Source: Macrophomina tecta (Eukaryota; Ascomycota; Dothideomycetes; Botryosphaeriales; Botryosphaeriaceae). From it: a stretch of 64,000 bases of DNA. Shown here piece after piece: positions 34,291 through 46,476 of the stretch. The translations under genes were made by a program, and so were the position numbers. The stretch lies in NCBI GenBank assembly GCA_024180945.1, contig JAKSGN010000035.1, positions 248,001 through 312,000 on the forward strand, read 5' to 3'. The notes below the pieces were generated by a model. The model ran no database searches and had not been told where the DNA came from. It saw nothing but the letters and a program-made list of their open reading frames with translations. Every line of letters starts with the position of its first letter. The stretch's first letter is position 1.

Positions 34291-35890
34291 GATGGTGAGG
34301 AATGGGTTGGCTGCAGAGGGTGGTGGTGGGCGGCTGCGGGGGAGGAGGGCTTGGTAGAATTCGTCTTCGGTGGCACGGTTGGTGGTCGCGACTGGAGGGT
34401 GAATTGGGGCTGAGAAGGTTTGGTAAGACGCGGACATGTGCGGGTGGGTGGGTTGGTTGCTGGAGGAGGAGCTTGGTGATGCGGCGGGGAGATCAGCTCT
34501 TGGAGAGCTCTCGGGGTCCGGGATGGCTCCACAGCTCCGAGGAGCTTGGGTGCGCACGACAACGACACTTTATCTGCACGCGCTGCTACGACCGGCCAGA
34601 TGAAGAGCGAGTGTGATCCTTTTCCGTTCCCTGCCTGGTCCCCATCAGACTGCAATCGACTTGTAACTGGATTGTTGCTCAACCTCAAGCTCGCAGGCTC
34701 GATTGATCCGCACAGCGCAGCACGATCCATTAAATAGTAGAGAACCGGAATTATGCTCCCATGATGTACTCTCAGCCCGAGAGCGGAAGCTGTTGCAAGG
34801 CGATGCCGTTCTGGCCAAGGACCGACAGGATTGAAGACCGACGGAGTTTCCAAGCGTCCAACTGGAAGATTAGGATCCCATCTCAGAAGAGGCCCCAGAC
34901 CGCCTTGTAACTCGTCAAAGTCGACAGAATTGATATAACCAAAATAATCACAACCTCATTGTACCTTACTTATCTTGATGTGGCTCAGAATTCATCACGG
35001 CGCGCCCCACGTCCACGCCCTCGCTAGGATTCATCCTCCGTGCGAAATCCGTTCGGAGGCCGGGAGGGCCGGGTGTCTCTGCTGCTCGGGCTACCTCCGC
35101 TGGTTCTCCCAGGAGAGGGCTAAGTACATCCAGCATCTCCTGTGTTATTACGGATGTCGTTCATCCGTTGAATATAGGCTGCAGACATTTTGTGTTGGTG
35201 GCGAGTTTGTGCAAAACGAATGAATGCTGCAAGTGGCAGGTCGTCCTGTCAGAAAGGGTGTTCGGGAGAAATCGATTGTATTAAAGATAAAACGGACCCT
35301 ATGGTCCTCATTTCTGGGGGATCAAGGATGCCGTGGGCACAACCTACCAGCTCGGAGGCTGGATCGGGCTGCGTGCAGTCCGCCCCCATACCAAGTGCTG
35401 AGCTGTTCGTACCGGCTACCCAATCAGCGCCGAAGCCACAAGAGGCTAAGCAGTAACGATACATAGTAAGAGCGACACATGATGCATCTTTGCGATTAAG
35501 CCACGGCTTTGAGGCTCATGTATTTCAGCCGAGCCTGGCAATACGAGATACTTCGCGGATATCTTAGTAGTTGATTCCCTATCACGGTAAGACCGATCTT
35601 TCAAGGAACTACCTATATTTGTCTCTCAAATGACCACCATTCCAATGAAAGATAGAAGTGCACAAGGTCCGTGACTTCTCCTTCTCATGGTATTTGAACT
35701 TGACTGACGCGATTCCAACGTCGCCTCAACTCAGTCTAGAGGAAGAGTATGCGAGGCTGGAGTTGGACACCAAACGGTTTTTCTACCCTTCAGAATCCCC
35801 CCACCCGTTGACAAAGGGCCTGTTAGGCGGTTTGCTGGAATCCGTTGCTATCGTAGACTTCTCTGAATCCGGGCATCCAAACATCTTTAC
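34291..35890. other. Gene-free interval upstream of the DUF423 gene
   Basis: 1.6 kb with no supported gene. It includes the DUF423 promoter. A frame at 35658-35900 lies directly before the CorA-like remnant and could be part of its decayed 5' end, but I cannot align it to anything. Confidence 0.5.
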
Positions 35891-37262
35891 GACGTTGTAG
35901 ATGAAGACTGCTCGGCTCATGAGACTACGCGATACTGGCGAGTGAAAACATTCCAACTGCGTGCGGTGGACCCTGTTCCGAATCAAGCATATGGCGTCTA
36001 TGTAGGCAAGGGCACTATTTTGGATCGTACCATGCATGTTCCGTCCGAGCGCTCACCTTGTATCCTTCTGGTCCGCAGTCAACGCAGATGGAAGCTGGAC
36101 ATGTGACTACTCCCCTAATCTCAAGGTTTGACAGCGTAAACTCATAATCAGAACCAAGCGCTTCTCCTCCTCGATCCGGTCCTCGAAAATGTCATCCATT
36201 CCTCCCACGCCGAGTCCTCATCCGACGACCCAGCTCATAACCTCACGCTCCAACACTCCGACCACAGTGACAACCGCCTCCCCTCCCCGCCCGTTTCTCT
36301 GCCGCATGCCTCGCACCCTCTCCCTCCCACTGGCGCACCCAACACCACACCAACAATGACCCCTCAGCCTATCTCTCGTCAGCAACCTCCTCCACACCTA
36401 CACTCACCACCACCCCTCCTGCCCCTCGTCCAACGGACCCCTAATCGCCACAGCTCCGATCCGCGGCCTCCTTCTCTCCACTTGGCAAGGCGTGATATGC
36501 GCCAAGTAAATCAACTACTACTATCTGTGGGAAAGAATCAGCTTCAGCAAAACCCACTACGTGTCGCCGGGCAGCTGGTACTCGGCGTGGGAGCGTGACT
36601 GGCGGTGCGAATACTTCCACGCGCTGACCTTCCACGTGATGACCGTCATGAACCGCATGCGCGACATCGACGACGTGCATCACACGCTCGGGATCTTTGC
36701 TGCCGCTGCAGCAGAAACTGCTGCTGGAGGAGGAAGTTGGGGTGTGGGCAGGAGCAGGAGTAGGGAACACATATGCGGATAGCCATCGCGAGTTTCCGGG
36801 ACTGGGACGCCCTGCAAGCCCGCGACGCTGCCTTGCACGGACATATAAGCAAGCGAGACCGAGTCCTTCTCCCTCGTGTCCTCGAGTTTTTACTTTCTTC
36901 CGAAAGCGCATGAGACTGACGAATGAGGGAACCCTCTCCAGTTCATCCAAACGCTCACGACCTACGAGCAGCGGGCTTCGGTGGAAGAGTCGCTCCTCGC
37001 CAACAAGCAGGTGCGCAGCGTGGGACATCTGCCAGTACTTGCGACGGTTCTGGTGCCGTTCACCGCGATTGCTGGCATCTTCTCCATGTCCAGTAGATTC
37101 GCGGCCAGGGAGGATTTGTTGAAGGTGTTTTGAATGCTCGCGCTGTCTATATCTGGAGGCATAATGCTCTGGTTAGTCTTCGACAAAATTGTTGGGAAAT
37201 TGAAATATCTGCAGAAGAAGCGAGGGGAAATAGTGCTGCCGTTGCACGAGAAGGCCAAGTAG
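35891..37262 (+). pseudogene. Broken CorA-like divalent-cation transporter gene
   Basis: Remains of a fungal CorA-like (Mg2+ transporter-type) gene. The clearest part is 36942-37262, with a helical stretch FIQTLTTYEQRASVEESLLA, a first membrane segment LPVLATVLVPFTAIAGIFSM, and a second LALSISGGIMLWLVFDKIVG followed by a Lys-rich end. An in-frame TGA at 37131-37133 separates the two membrane segments where relatives commonly have Trp (TGG). Upstream, protein-like pieces lie in other frames: 35891-36106 (HETTRYWRVKTFQL...), about 36140-36350, 36560-36700 and 36794-36915 (DWDALQARDAAL...). Some frame changes could be introns, but the TGA inside the membrane pair and the absence of a start suggest a dead gene. 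Family call moderate, pseudogene status likely. Confidence 0.6.
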
Positions 37263-37669
37263 ATGAATGGGTCGGTTCTCTGGACAGTTCACTTATAGCT
37301 GCAGGCATGAGAGACTCATAATTCAACTACCACATTATTCGTATTGAGTTTACCAGCACCCTAGCAGCCGTAAGAAAGCTCTCAAATATTTTGTTAAAAG
37401 CGTGATCTTTACGGAAGAAGTGAACCGAAGCTTGTCTCGGATAGGGGCATGAAGCGTCGCCAATATCCCCCAACGGAAGAAGTCGGAGAGCGGCCAATAT
37501 GCGGCAAATCTGTATTTGGCCTTCTTCAGCGAGCCAATTAGAAGTCGAGATGATGATGATCTCAAATATTCAGCCTGCGCATAGCGCGAGGCCATATGCC
37601 AATTTAAGATTAGGAACCATATCGTATATATAATCCAACAATGTGAGAGGTGTAATCCTGTCTCTATGT
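37263..37669. other. Gene-free interval
   Basis: A 407 bp AT-rich stretch between the CorA-like remnant and the stop codon of the CCCH protein gene. I see nothing in it. Confidence 0.55.
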
Positions 37670-39439
37670 CTAGTTGAGGATATCGATGGTGTTATCCTCG
37701 TACAATTTCATCTTTGGAGTCTATTCGAATGATCAGTTTTGTTATTTTGGGGAAATTCGACGATAAGGAATACTTACCCTGTCCATGTCGTGAGTCATGG
37801 AGAAATAACAATTGTCACCGCGGGTGCATTCATCGAAAGGGCAGTGGTGTCCGCAGTAACAGTTGACCTCACGGCAATCGCTCAAGAAGCTACACGGGAT
37901 GTTTCTCGCTTTGTGCTGCAGAGCAAGGCGGTCTATAGGGCTGAGTTTTTCGCCGTGGCCATAGGGACAACCCGAACCTGCAGCGCAAGCGCCCTTCAAA
38001 TGGTATTCGTTGCACATCTTCTGCTTTGCGATCTTGGCGTGGAAACGCTCAAGAGCACCACGCTCAACCTTGGCAAGCTTCTCATCGATACGCTGGTCAT
38101 ACGCATTAAGCAGAACAAACTTGCGCTCCTTGGGCTTGACTGGTGCAATGGAAATGCTCTTGCCATTGATTCCAGCTTTTCCCACAGTAGCCCATGTTGA
38201 AGACGTAGAAACAGGAGTCACACTGCGAAGTCCATTGCTGGAGGGGGAATTTGCTGACTGGGGTGAGATGACAGTCTGCACAGGAGAGAGAGTTTTGACA
38301 GGAGCGGGCGGAGCAACTGGTTGGGCCGGCTGAGGACGAGATTCTGGAAGTTCGTTGGGCCTGAAGACAGAGTTGAAGTTCACACTCCTGAACTTAAGCG
38401 CATTGAAGCCAGCTGTTGCAGGGGTGGTCTCCAATAGCGAGATACGAGTTGAGACGGATGGGTCGTGCTTATAAGTGCTGTGCAACATCCATTAGCTTGG
38501 TTTCCGTCCGTTGACAGACAGATGCGTACTCAAGGTTAGGAAGATAACCATTATCGTGGCATCCGCCGAAAATAATATGCTTGCAATGAACGTTGGAGAC
38601 GAAGACACGTATCATTTCTGGTAACCAGTCAGTACGCAGTGAGTCTGAGGTGAGGCGGCGTGCCGTTTGATCGGCAAAGCCCCCATCCCATTGTGCAACG
38701 CTTTCAAGGGGAGACCAAACGCGCAAGCAGCTCGCTCGGACGTACCCTTAATCTTGTGGTCGGCCCTCTCCTTGCCGCTGCCGACATCGATGAAGTTGAA
38801 CAGCGGCTGATGCAAGGTAAAGGCACGGGCGAAGATATGCAGCTCCTGAGGCGATTTGAGGATGCCCACTGAAGCTAACTTCCTGCCTAAGCCCTCCAGG
38901 TTGGCGTAGATATACACCATAATGGACCAGCTGCCAGCAGAGCCCTCGTAAACATCCAATATATGATTCCTTATTTCGGCCTGAAGCTTGTGTGCGGCGT
39001 CGGAGCCGCCCTCTGCACCAGCACGTAGCAGAGCCTCGGTGAATATGGCACCGTCGCCGTCAATTAGGGCTAGGACGAAAGGCGAGTTATCTGCTTGCTG
39101 ACGGGTCATAACAAGGGCTCGGCTGGCTTCGCTGAACTGCTGCTGCCAATACCTCCGGGCTTGAACTTCGTTGTCGAAATCGCCGCACTTCTCGTGGTAT
39201 GCCATTTTAAGCTGCTCATACTGGCGTACAATTTCCTGGAGAGCTGTGAGCAGCGAGCCAGTTGGAGAGAAAGGCGGATGGTGGGCTGAGGAAAGCTGGA
39301 GAGCTGGGCGGGTTTGCAGTGAGAGGTTAGATGTGGCGAAGAAGCGTACCTGTAAGAGCGCATCACGCTCTTGATCCGAGCGTCGAAAGGACTCGAGCTT
39401 CTGCTCCAGCGCAGGCAGAGTGGTGTCATAGCCGTTCAT
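37670..39439 (-). CDS. CCCH zinc-finger protein (DUF7923-type N-terminal domain)
   Basis: Fungal protein with an N-terminal conserved domain and C-terminal tandem CCCH-type zinc fingers, probably nucleic-acid binding. Exons are 39439-39350, 39235-38746, 38617-38530, 38477-37778 and 37720-37670 (472 aa). A coiled-coil start (LEQKLESFRRSDQERDALLQ) precedes the domain with FVLALIDGDGAIFTEALLRAG and, across two junctions, VHCKHIIFGGCHDNGYLPNL. The fingers include CNEYHLKGACAAGSGCPYGH and CSFLSDCREVNCYCGHHCPF, then CTRGDNCYFSMTH. A read-through of intron 38618-38745 exists in another frame, but the branch-like TACTGAC and TTACCAG plus the restored HIIFGGCHDNGY motif favour splicing. The last exon is only 51 nt (ending YEDNTIDILN), a usual terminal signature. 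Function beyond RNA/DNA binding is unknown. Confidence 0.85.
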
Positions 39440-40232
39440 GCTGGCGGGGCGGTGCGTGGCGGCACTCGCCGGCGGATAAGAGCGAGTAGGAGGCGCAAAG
39501 CTGGGTGGCGCAGCAAAAGCGGGTGTTGAGTCGGGAAAGACGTCAAGCTGGCAAGCTTAAATAAATTTCCCGAAGGTTAAGGTTAAGGTAGTGAAACGAC
39601 ACGCGCGCGACCGTCCGTGAGAGCGCTAAGACCGTCAATCACGGCCGCGCACGACTCAGTCCCGCCGCGCCAGTTCCAGCTGTCCTTGTCCCTGCATCTA
39701 CTGCCAGACGCTGAGCTGTCACCAGCGCGGGGCAATCGCCCAGTGTGCGCGTGGAAGCCGTACCAGCTGCCCCCATACTCAGCCAGCGCAGCAGCGGGAG
39801 AGAGGCCAGAGCAGCTTCAGCTACAGCCGTGCGGCCCGCACCGCCCATACAACCAAGCTCCGCAACGCCCTGTCCCACCCCGGGTGCTGCGATGCCTTTC
39901 TCCCGACCTCGTCTTTGACGTCACGCTCTGTAAATATAGCGCTGTTGCCCCACGTCACCTGTCTGCGCCGCTGCCCTCCGCGTATCTTAAGTAGCGAGGG
40001 GCCCTCGGTGGGGGCCGCTCTGCTTAGTCCCTCCTCCCATCCACCCATGCTCGCGAGGCCAATTGCTCTCCAGACATCAATTCGACGCGTCTCCGCTGCC
40101 TATTCCGTCTTCACTTGCACGCCGACGCCCATCCACCTTCAACCACGCTCCCCTCCGCTTCACCGAAGCCCCACCGTCCAACCCCATCTCGCCCTCTCTC
40201 CTGCAACTTCCCACACACGGCCCACAGCCACC
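39440..40232. other. Divergent promoter interval
   Basis: 793 bp between the CCCH protein gene and the GST gene, transcribed apart. It is CT-rich toward the GST start. Open frames over 39617-39994 and 39915-40232 are unannotated leader. No gene seen. Confidence 0.6.
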
Positions 40233-41151
40233 ATGTCCGCTCCCGAAGCCAAACGCCAGCGCACCCAGCCCACCTACGAGCTCCTCTACCACCCGGCCAT
40301 CCCCGGCCGCGGCGAGTACGTCCGACTGGTCCTCGAGGCCGGCGGGGCGCCGTACAGCGACCTGGCCAACGAAAAGGGCGACGAAGGGTACCAGGCGGTG
40401 CTAGCCTGCTGCGCCGACGAGAGCACCGGCGACGCCGACGGCAACCCGCCCGTCTTCGCGCCGCCCGCGCTGCGTGTGGCGGGCGCCGGGAAGAACGGCA
40501 AAGCGCTGCTGATCCACCAGACGCCCACCATCATCCAGTACTTGGCCCCGCGGGTTGGCCTGGCGCCGGCAGACGAGGTTGACGCGCTGCACGCGAGCCA
40601 GCTCATGCTGACGGCACTCGACCTGAGCAACGAGGCGCACGACACCCACCACCCGCTCGCCGTGTCGCTGTACTACGAGGACCAGAAGGACGCCGCCAAG
40701 ACGCGGGCAAAGGACTTCCGCGAGAACCGGATCCCCAAGTTCTTCGGCTACTTCGAGCGCGCGCTGAAGGGCAATGAGGAGCTGGGGAAGGGTAAATATC
40801 TCGTGGGCGAGAAGTTGTCATATGCGGATACGACATTTTGGCAGGTCGTAGATGGGTAAGTCGAATTCCTATGGCTGGATAATCCCCTCCGCCATAAATC
40901 ATATGCCCTTGACGTGCTCGCGGTTCCTGGCTGGATGTAAGTATTAGAACGAGGTGACTAACGGCTGCAGACTGCTTTTCGCCTTTCCTAAGGAGTTGGA
41001 GGCACGCAAGAAGGAATACCCTCTGATCTTTGAGAAGTTCTACCCTGGCATCAAAGAAGAGAAGGGTCTGAAGGAATACTTGGGTAGCGACAGGCGACTA
41101 TCGTACTCTATGGGTCTGTACCGCAATTACCCGGAACTAGACCGCGAGTGA
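40233..41151 (+). CDS. Glutathione S-transferase
   Basis: Cytosolic GST likely involved in conjugating glutathione to electrophiles. Exons are 40233-40855 and 40971-41151 (267 aa), with a 115-nt intron (GTAAGT...GCTGCAG). The thioredoxin-like N-domain begins YELLYHPAIPGRGEYVRLVL, in which the Tyr is the likely catalytic residue as in alpha/mu/pi/sigma-type GSTs. QTPTIIQYLAPR is the glutathione-contact segment (cis-Pro region). The helical C-domain contains GKYLVGEKLSYADTTFWQVV, the conserved N-capping box region. The ATG sits in CCACCATG, a good context, after a nuclear-localisation-like KRQR. No close gene hints at a substrate. Convergent with eS7, with 292 bp between the two stops. Confidence 0.9.
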
Positions 41152-41443
41152 GCTCGCAAACGGCATTCAACACCTGATGGTCACCTGTAGCATAGGCCCA
41201 AAACCGAAATTCAAATGTACTTTCATCACTACTTGGCATGGGAACAGTCTTGGACCGCCTGGCGTTAACTTTTTTTGACCATTGGTATCCTAGCACAGCC
41301 GACACGTGGTCTGGCGTGCGGTGAACTCCCAGAAGACTATCCGAACCAGACCCTATTTTCCGGAAGAACGGCCCTTTTTGAATGATGCTCCGTCATACAC
41401 CCAGCATGCTGAAACCACCTGCCCCTCTCATCCGTCGACTCGT

Positions 41444-42285
41444 CTAGTACTCAGAAACGTTGGCCTGGGGGAACTCGAAGTTGACACCCTTGCCAGTGAG
41501 ACGCTTGTAGACCTCGGAGTAGGTGTCGAGCCTGTAGTCGACACCGCCACGCTCCTTCTCGTCGAGGATGATCTTAAGGACCTTGGAGCCGTCCTCCCTG
41601 GTGCGGACGCGCTTGCCAACAATTTCGACAGGGTAGACGAGATCGTGGAGGATGGCGTCGTGGACGGCGGTCAGAGTGCGAGAGCGGGGACGCTTCTGGG
41701 TCTGGTTGCTGCGCGAGCGGTTGGAGCGCTTGGGGCGGGGCAGAATGCGGCGGGAGGCAACGATCAGGACGTGGCGGTCAGAGAACTTCTTCTCGAGCTC
41801 GCGGGTCAGGCTGGAGGTGGATCAGCACCGTGCATGACATTTTGAAGATGGTGAGACTGCATACCGCTGCTGGACCTTGTGCCAGCCCTGGAGAAGGGGA
41901 ACAGGGACGAAGATGACAATCGCCTTCCTGCCGTGGCCAACCTCAATCTATTAAGAGTCCTGGTGTCAGCAATGTGTTTGCCGCCCAGTGCCCACCGCCT
42001 CTTCGATTTTCTTCCGATATCTTTTGTCTGGCCACAGCTCGACGATATCCGGATGCGTGTGCGCGTGGTGTGTCGCGGAGCGCGGGCATTGACGCCTCTG
42101 CGCGAGGGTGCGCGGTCTCATCTTACCTCGCGGGCGGACACAAACTGGAGAGGGCGCAGAGAGGCCTTCATGTCCGGAATGTTCGACTCGAGGTCGTAGA
42201 GGGCATTGGCAATGCTGGTCTCGACCTCGGAGGGGCTCTGCCTCGAGGGGCTGTTGGGAGCGATCTTGTTCAGGGCGGCCGACAT
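41444..42285 (-). CDS. 40S ribosomal protein S7 (eS7)
   Basis: Structural protein of the small cytosolic ribosomal subunit. Exons are 42285-42127, 41947-41865 and 41810-41444 (202 aa). The first block is [17 protein letters not shown] with [11 protein letters not shown], then [40 protein letters not shown], and the Arg/Lys-rich [19 protein letters not shown]. The C-terminus [10 protein letters not shown] is a family signature. Introns are 179 and 54 nt, and all junctions keep frame. Length and sequence are typical, so identity is certain. Like the other two ribosomal genes in the window, the longer intron is near the 5' end. Confidence 0.96.
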
Positions 42286-43487
42286 GGTTGCGGATTGCTG
42301 TTCGACGGGAGGAGCGGTCTGGTCGAAGGAAGGAGGTCGTCTCGCGTCGCAGTTGAAGATTTGAGCCGTGGTGCATTTCACGAGCGATTGTGCCGACACA
42401 ACGGAGGAATAGTCGGCCCGTTGGCGCCGACTGCGGCCGCACCCACCGCACGCGCTGCACCACCCTCACCACTGCATCAGAACATCTTCATCTCATGTCT
42501 CCAGCCTAATCCATTATGTTCAAATGGCAGCTGGGATTTGTAATGCCTGCGTTAGCTTGTTCCAGTTTCTCTGGCTGCTTTCAATATTTTCCTGCCTTGC
42601 CGCATTCGAGGTGTGCGTCTTCCGTGCTTGCTTTGCTCCAGATAGGCATGCAGTGCGGCCTTTTGGAGAATCTCTAGGCCCAATCTAACGTCATCCTTCG
42701 GTAAGCGTGCAATGTTTCTGGAATGGGGCTTTCTGCCTCCTCGTAGGCGCCGCGCAGCTCGTTCCCGTCCAATGCAAGATTGACCTTCTCTTTGATGTGG
42801 CTACCTCATTGTTCCCCCAACAGACAGCTCTCGAAAATGAAGCGCATCACGTAAGGTGCTACATCTCCGAGGTCTATGGGGCCATTACCACCGTAATTGG
42901 GCAAGTAAATGCTCCCCGGAAGCTTACACCTGCACTCTTACTTCATCTGTTGGATTGGGCCCTATTGTGGAAAGCAGCTCGCTAGCTCACCGCCTACTAC
43001 GTATTTTCAGTAATAGTTGAGGCCGCGTACGCTCCCTATACCAGCTTGCCAGAGCATTGTTGAATTGCTCTGCTGGCTTTGTCCACAGTGCAATGTCTCA
43101 TCTCATTCCGGCGTTCGTTTGCCAAACGCGGAAGCGCAGCTTGAAAGCCGTCTGCAACAAAGGGCGATCGAACAATAGCTTCACCCTTGATGGGCGTCTG
43201 GTCATGCAATCGAAGCACGTTAAAGATTCTCACCCAGCGTTCCTCGCTCGATGCTATCTTTTCTCCTTTCTCGCCAAGGCTAGAAACGTTTCTTTCCTAT
43301 TAGTGTATCACCATGTCAGGGAACGTTCCACACAAGGCTAGACCAAACTTCATACAATGGTACGGGAACTTGCTTGGGATCGCAAGACCCACATGGTCTC
43401 AGGGTAGGTCATTTAGAAAGAGCAGATCCTATAAAAGCCAGTTTCTCACCATCACAATTCCTTACAGAGCAGAAAGAAGCCTGCGCC
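42286..43487. other. Divergent promoter interval
   Basis: 1.2 kb between eS7 and the divergent kinase gene. Short frames at 42707-42985 and 43057-43341 have no domains. A possible short upstream exon beginning with the ATG near 43313 could not be joined in frame to the kinase gene. A TATA box is listed separately. Confidence 0.55.
43430..43437 (+). promoter_or_regulatory. TATA box of the divergent kinase gene
   Basis: TATAAAAG lies 51 bp upstream of the chosen ATG at 43488. This is a good distance for a TATA element with a short leader, and it supports that start over any upstream one. Confidence 0.45.
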
Positions 43488-46476
43488 ATGGCTATATACT
43501 ACAATAGTCGCATATGGTCAAGAAATAACAGAATTGCGCTTGGGAATGACCCGAATTTTCAGCCGGCTATTCCTCCACGAATCCCTCTCAATCCACCAAG
43601 AGATCTTTCATGGAGGAACAAGACAGCCCTAACTGCGGGCATGAGAAAATGGAGCGATGCCAACTGTGTTGACTCCCGGAGTTCTGCAGCCCCCGCCCCC
43701 GCAGCCCCGCCCTCATCCCAGCAGCAAAACGGAGATGACGATGAACAAGACGACGAAGAAGATAAGGAGGGAGGGAAGGAAGACGAGGACGGGGAAGGGG
43801 AGGCAGATGACGACGAGCAAAGGAAGGAGGATGCGGAAGAAAAGAAGGCCGATGCCGAGGAGCAAGGAGAGGGAGACGATGAGGAGCAATGTCAGGATGA
43901 TGAGAAGGAGCAACGCCAGGAAGATGACGACCACGAGCAGATAGGTGAGCAGACTGAGGCATTGGTTGAAGAGATCGTGATCCCCGATGTTCCAGGTCAA
44001 GAAGCTCCAGTGGAGGGTACACCTGCGAATCCCCTGGATATCAATGCCGCCTCCGCTTCACAAGCCGAGCGTATCGTCGAACTCGAGCAGCAAGTTGAGT
44101 ATCTGCGCGTCCAGAACGCACAACTCGCTGCACGCGGACCGTGGCCCAACCTCTCGCACATACCTCCAATACCCAGTCACTCTGCCGAGGAGGATCCCAC
44201 GGGCTTCTTTGAAGAGAAAGACATCTCCTTCATGCTACGAAACGTAGTCCGCCACAGTGAAGAAGATTCCACAGTAGGGGAAAACATGATGGATGAAGCG
44301 TGGAACATCATAGCTCAGTGGGATCGTATGCTTTTTGGGCCCATCGAGGCTAGAGACGAGAAGGAAGTGCTGGATCATGACGGTGGTATTTGGGAATTTG
44401 TGAAGATTCTGGGCGCTGGCGGATGCGGTAAGGTGAGCTTGTGGCAAAAAGTCAGCCAGACGACGAGAGTGGTCATTGATGTGAGCTTCATCCCCGCTCC
44501 CCTGAACGTTTGCATATTCGGTTGTAGGTGTCCTCTCGCAGTAGAAGTGATACACTAACCTTTGAATGGCTTGGTGGCAGCGCGTCGCCGTTAAAGAGGA
44601 AGAATCCCGTAGCTCCAAAGACTGGTGTGACCCGCTAGCGTGGCGCGACGGGTTGCCAATCGAGATATCAATTCATACGCAGATCCAGAAGATTCAGCCG
44701 CCCTGTCCGCACCTCCTGGGTTTGCGTGGCTATCGCATCAACCTCAAGCAGCGGCGTCATAGACTCTACCTTCCATATCAGGGCGGCGGAGACTTATCTA
44801 ATCTGATGAACCTGTGGGAAGATTTTCAAAACATACCAGAAGCACCCCCAGAAGCACCCTCGGAAGCAGCGCCGGGATCCCAGCGGCATTATGTGCCTCC
44901 ACTTGGCTTCATTTGGTATACCTTTCTGGCCATGGCAGAAGCGTGCTTAGCTCTGGACAGCGGTTGGTGGGGCGATAGAGAACCCTCTGTGGCCGAGAAA
45001 ACGGAGAACGAGTGCAGGAAGGAGGGATGGGTACCCATCATTCATCGCGATATCAAGCCTGTTAACACTTTCATGGGCGCACCTGGACATGACGCCCAAG
45101 TCAGATGGTCGATGGTAAGTACAAGGCAAAAAAAAAAAAAAAAAGGAAAAAAAAGAGAGAAAAGAAAAGAGCCGTGATAACTTCCGCGAGAACATTAAAT
45201 GCTAATTGGAGTTCCTGTGTCATTTCGTAGTACCCAACACCTGTCATCGGCGACTTAGGCCTATGTTTCGAGGCCTATCCTGGCGACCCGCACAATCCCG
45301 ATAACTATGTCGACTATGGGACGTATCTGTACATGGCACCGGTGAGTAAAATGGTGCCGGGGGAGAAGATGGTGTTGTTTAGAACCAATACTAACCCCTA
45401 GTTAGGAACAATTGCCCCACCGGCCTTTCGGATCATCCACAGCACGAGAGTTTTCGGACCGCACTAACGTCTTTGGCATCGCAGCAACCATCTTCCACAT
45501 GTGGCAGGGCAGAGCGCCTGGATTTCATGCAAAATATGGGGCAAGTGATGATCCGGAGGATTCCTTAGAGGCTGACGACGTCGTAGAAGCGAGCCCCGTC
45601 AGCATGGGCGTCTTACCTCTTTCTCCGTTCAACGCACGAGAGACCAGGGACTTGATTTACCGCCACTATCAAGCACACCCTCCGAGAACCAAACACGGTA
45701 GGGAAATTGTCGATAATGCCGAATTAAAATCCCGGCAGAATGAGTGGATGGGACGAATAAATCGAAAAGTTGGAGGAGATCCATATAAAATACATTGGGT
45801 CTATTTGTACGAACTGGAATCTTGGAAACCGCACTGGCTTCTGCGTTACCTTACAGAGCCTGACGAAAATCATGGTCCAACGGATTACGAGAGCATAGAG
45901 CAGAGAAAGCTGGCCAAAATACTTCGCGAATGCTTGACCTGGGATGCAGACGCGCGACCTTCAATCCTAAAGCTCCGAGAAATGATCAAAACAGCAATTG
46001 ATGAGCTGGATATCAAGCCTGATTCCGGGGTTGAATATTTGGACGACCCTAGAACGGAAGCACCCAACCTATATCAGAAGCTTCGCTTAGCGGGAGGCTT
46101 GTTACACTTTACGGGCGAGATAGATCCGGGACAGACTGCGGAGCGAAGCACGGAAATTCTCAGAAAATACCCGAAGAAAGCACGGGTCAGGAAGGCCCAG
46201 GTTTTGGAGGAGCTGGTGCGAAGGGTGCTTCTGAAAAGATTCCGGCCAGTAAAAAGCAGTGATTTCCAAGAACAGGACGGAAGCGACAGCCAATCGCAGG
46301 ACGGTGGCGGTGAGGGCCAGGCGCAAAGCGACGTCGCTGGAGGCCGAGGGAATAGCAAGAAGAGGCAGGCGTCGGACGACGGCAACCCCCCCATGGCGAA
46401 GCGTGTCTTGGGCAGCAGGAGCCCAGAGTCTGTGAAGCTGATTGAAGGTGAAGCAATCATCGAACCGACCACATAG
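43488..46476 (+). CDS. Divergent fungal protein kinase with acidic insert
   Basis: Protein-kinase-like protein not assignable to a named family. Exons are 43488-44480, 44581-45114, 45231-45341 and 45406-46476 (902 aa), all junctions in phase 0. Residues about 83-162 are an acidic Glu/Asp/Gln/Lys low-complexity block, and 192-214 a predicted coiled coil (AERIVELEQQVEYLRVQNAQ). The kinase domain starts with ILGAGGCGKVSLW, then VAVKE (Lys about 336), IIHRDIKPVN (486-493), GDLGLC (517-519, DLG for DFG) and MAPEQ (545-548). Catalytic residues are otherwise present, so activity is possible. There are insertions between the subdomains (a poly-Pro/Glu loop before the catalytic loop) and a long region after APE. 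The tail is basic with KKRQ and KR clusters, suggesting a nuclear location. Intron 2 has a long A/G-rich tract. Confidence 0.85.

Noticed and set aside
38618..38745. Exonic reading of this segment in the CCCH protein gene
   Set aside because: Removing it restores the conserved HIIFGGCHDNGY region in frame, and a TACTGAC branch with a TTACCAG acceptor is present. The alternative frame ends in a stop within 30 residues of unfamiliar sequence.
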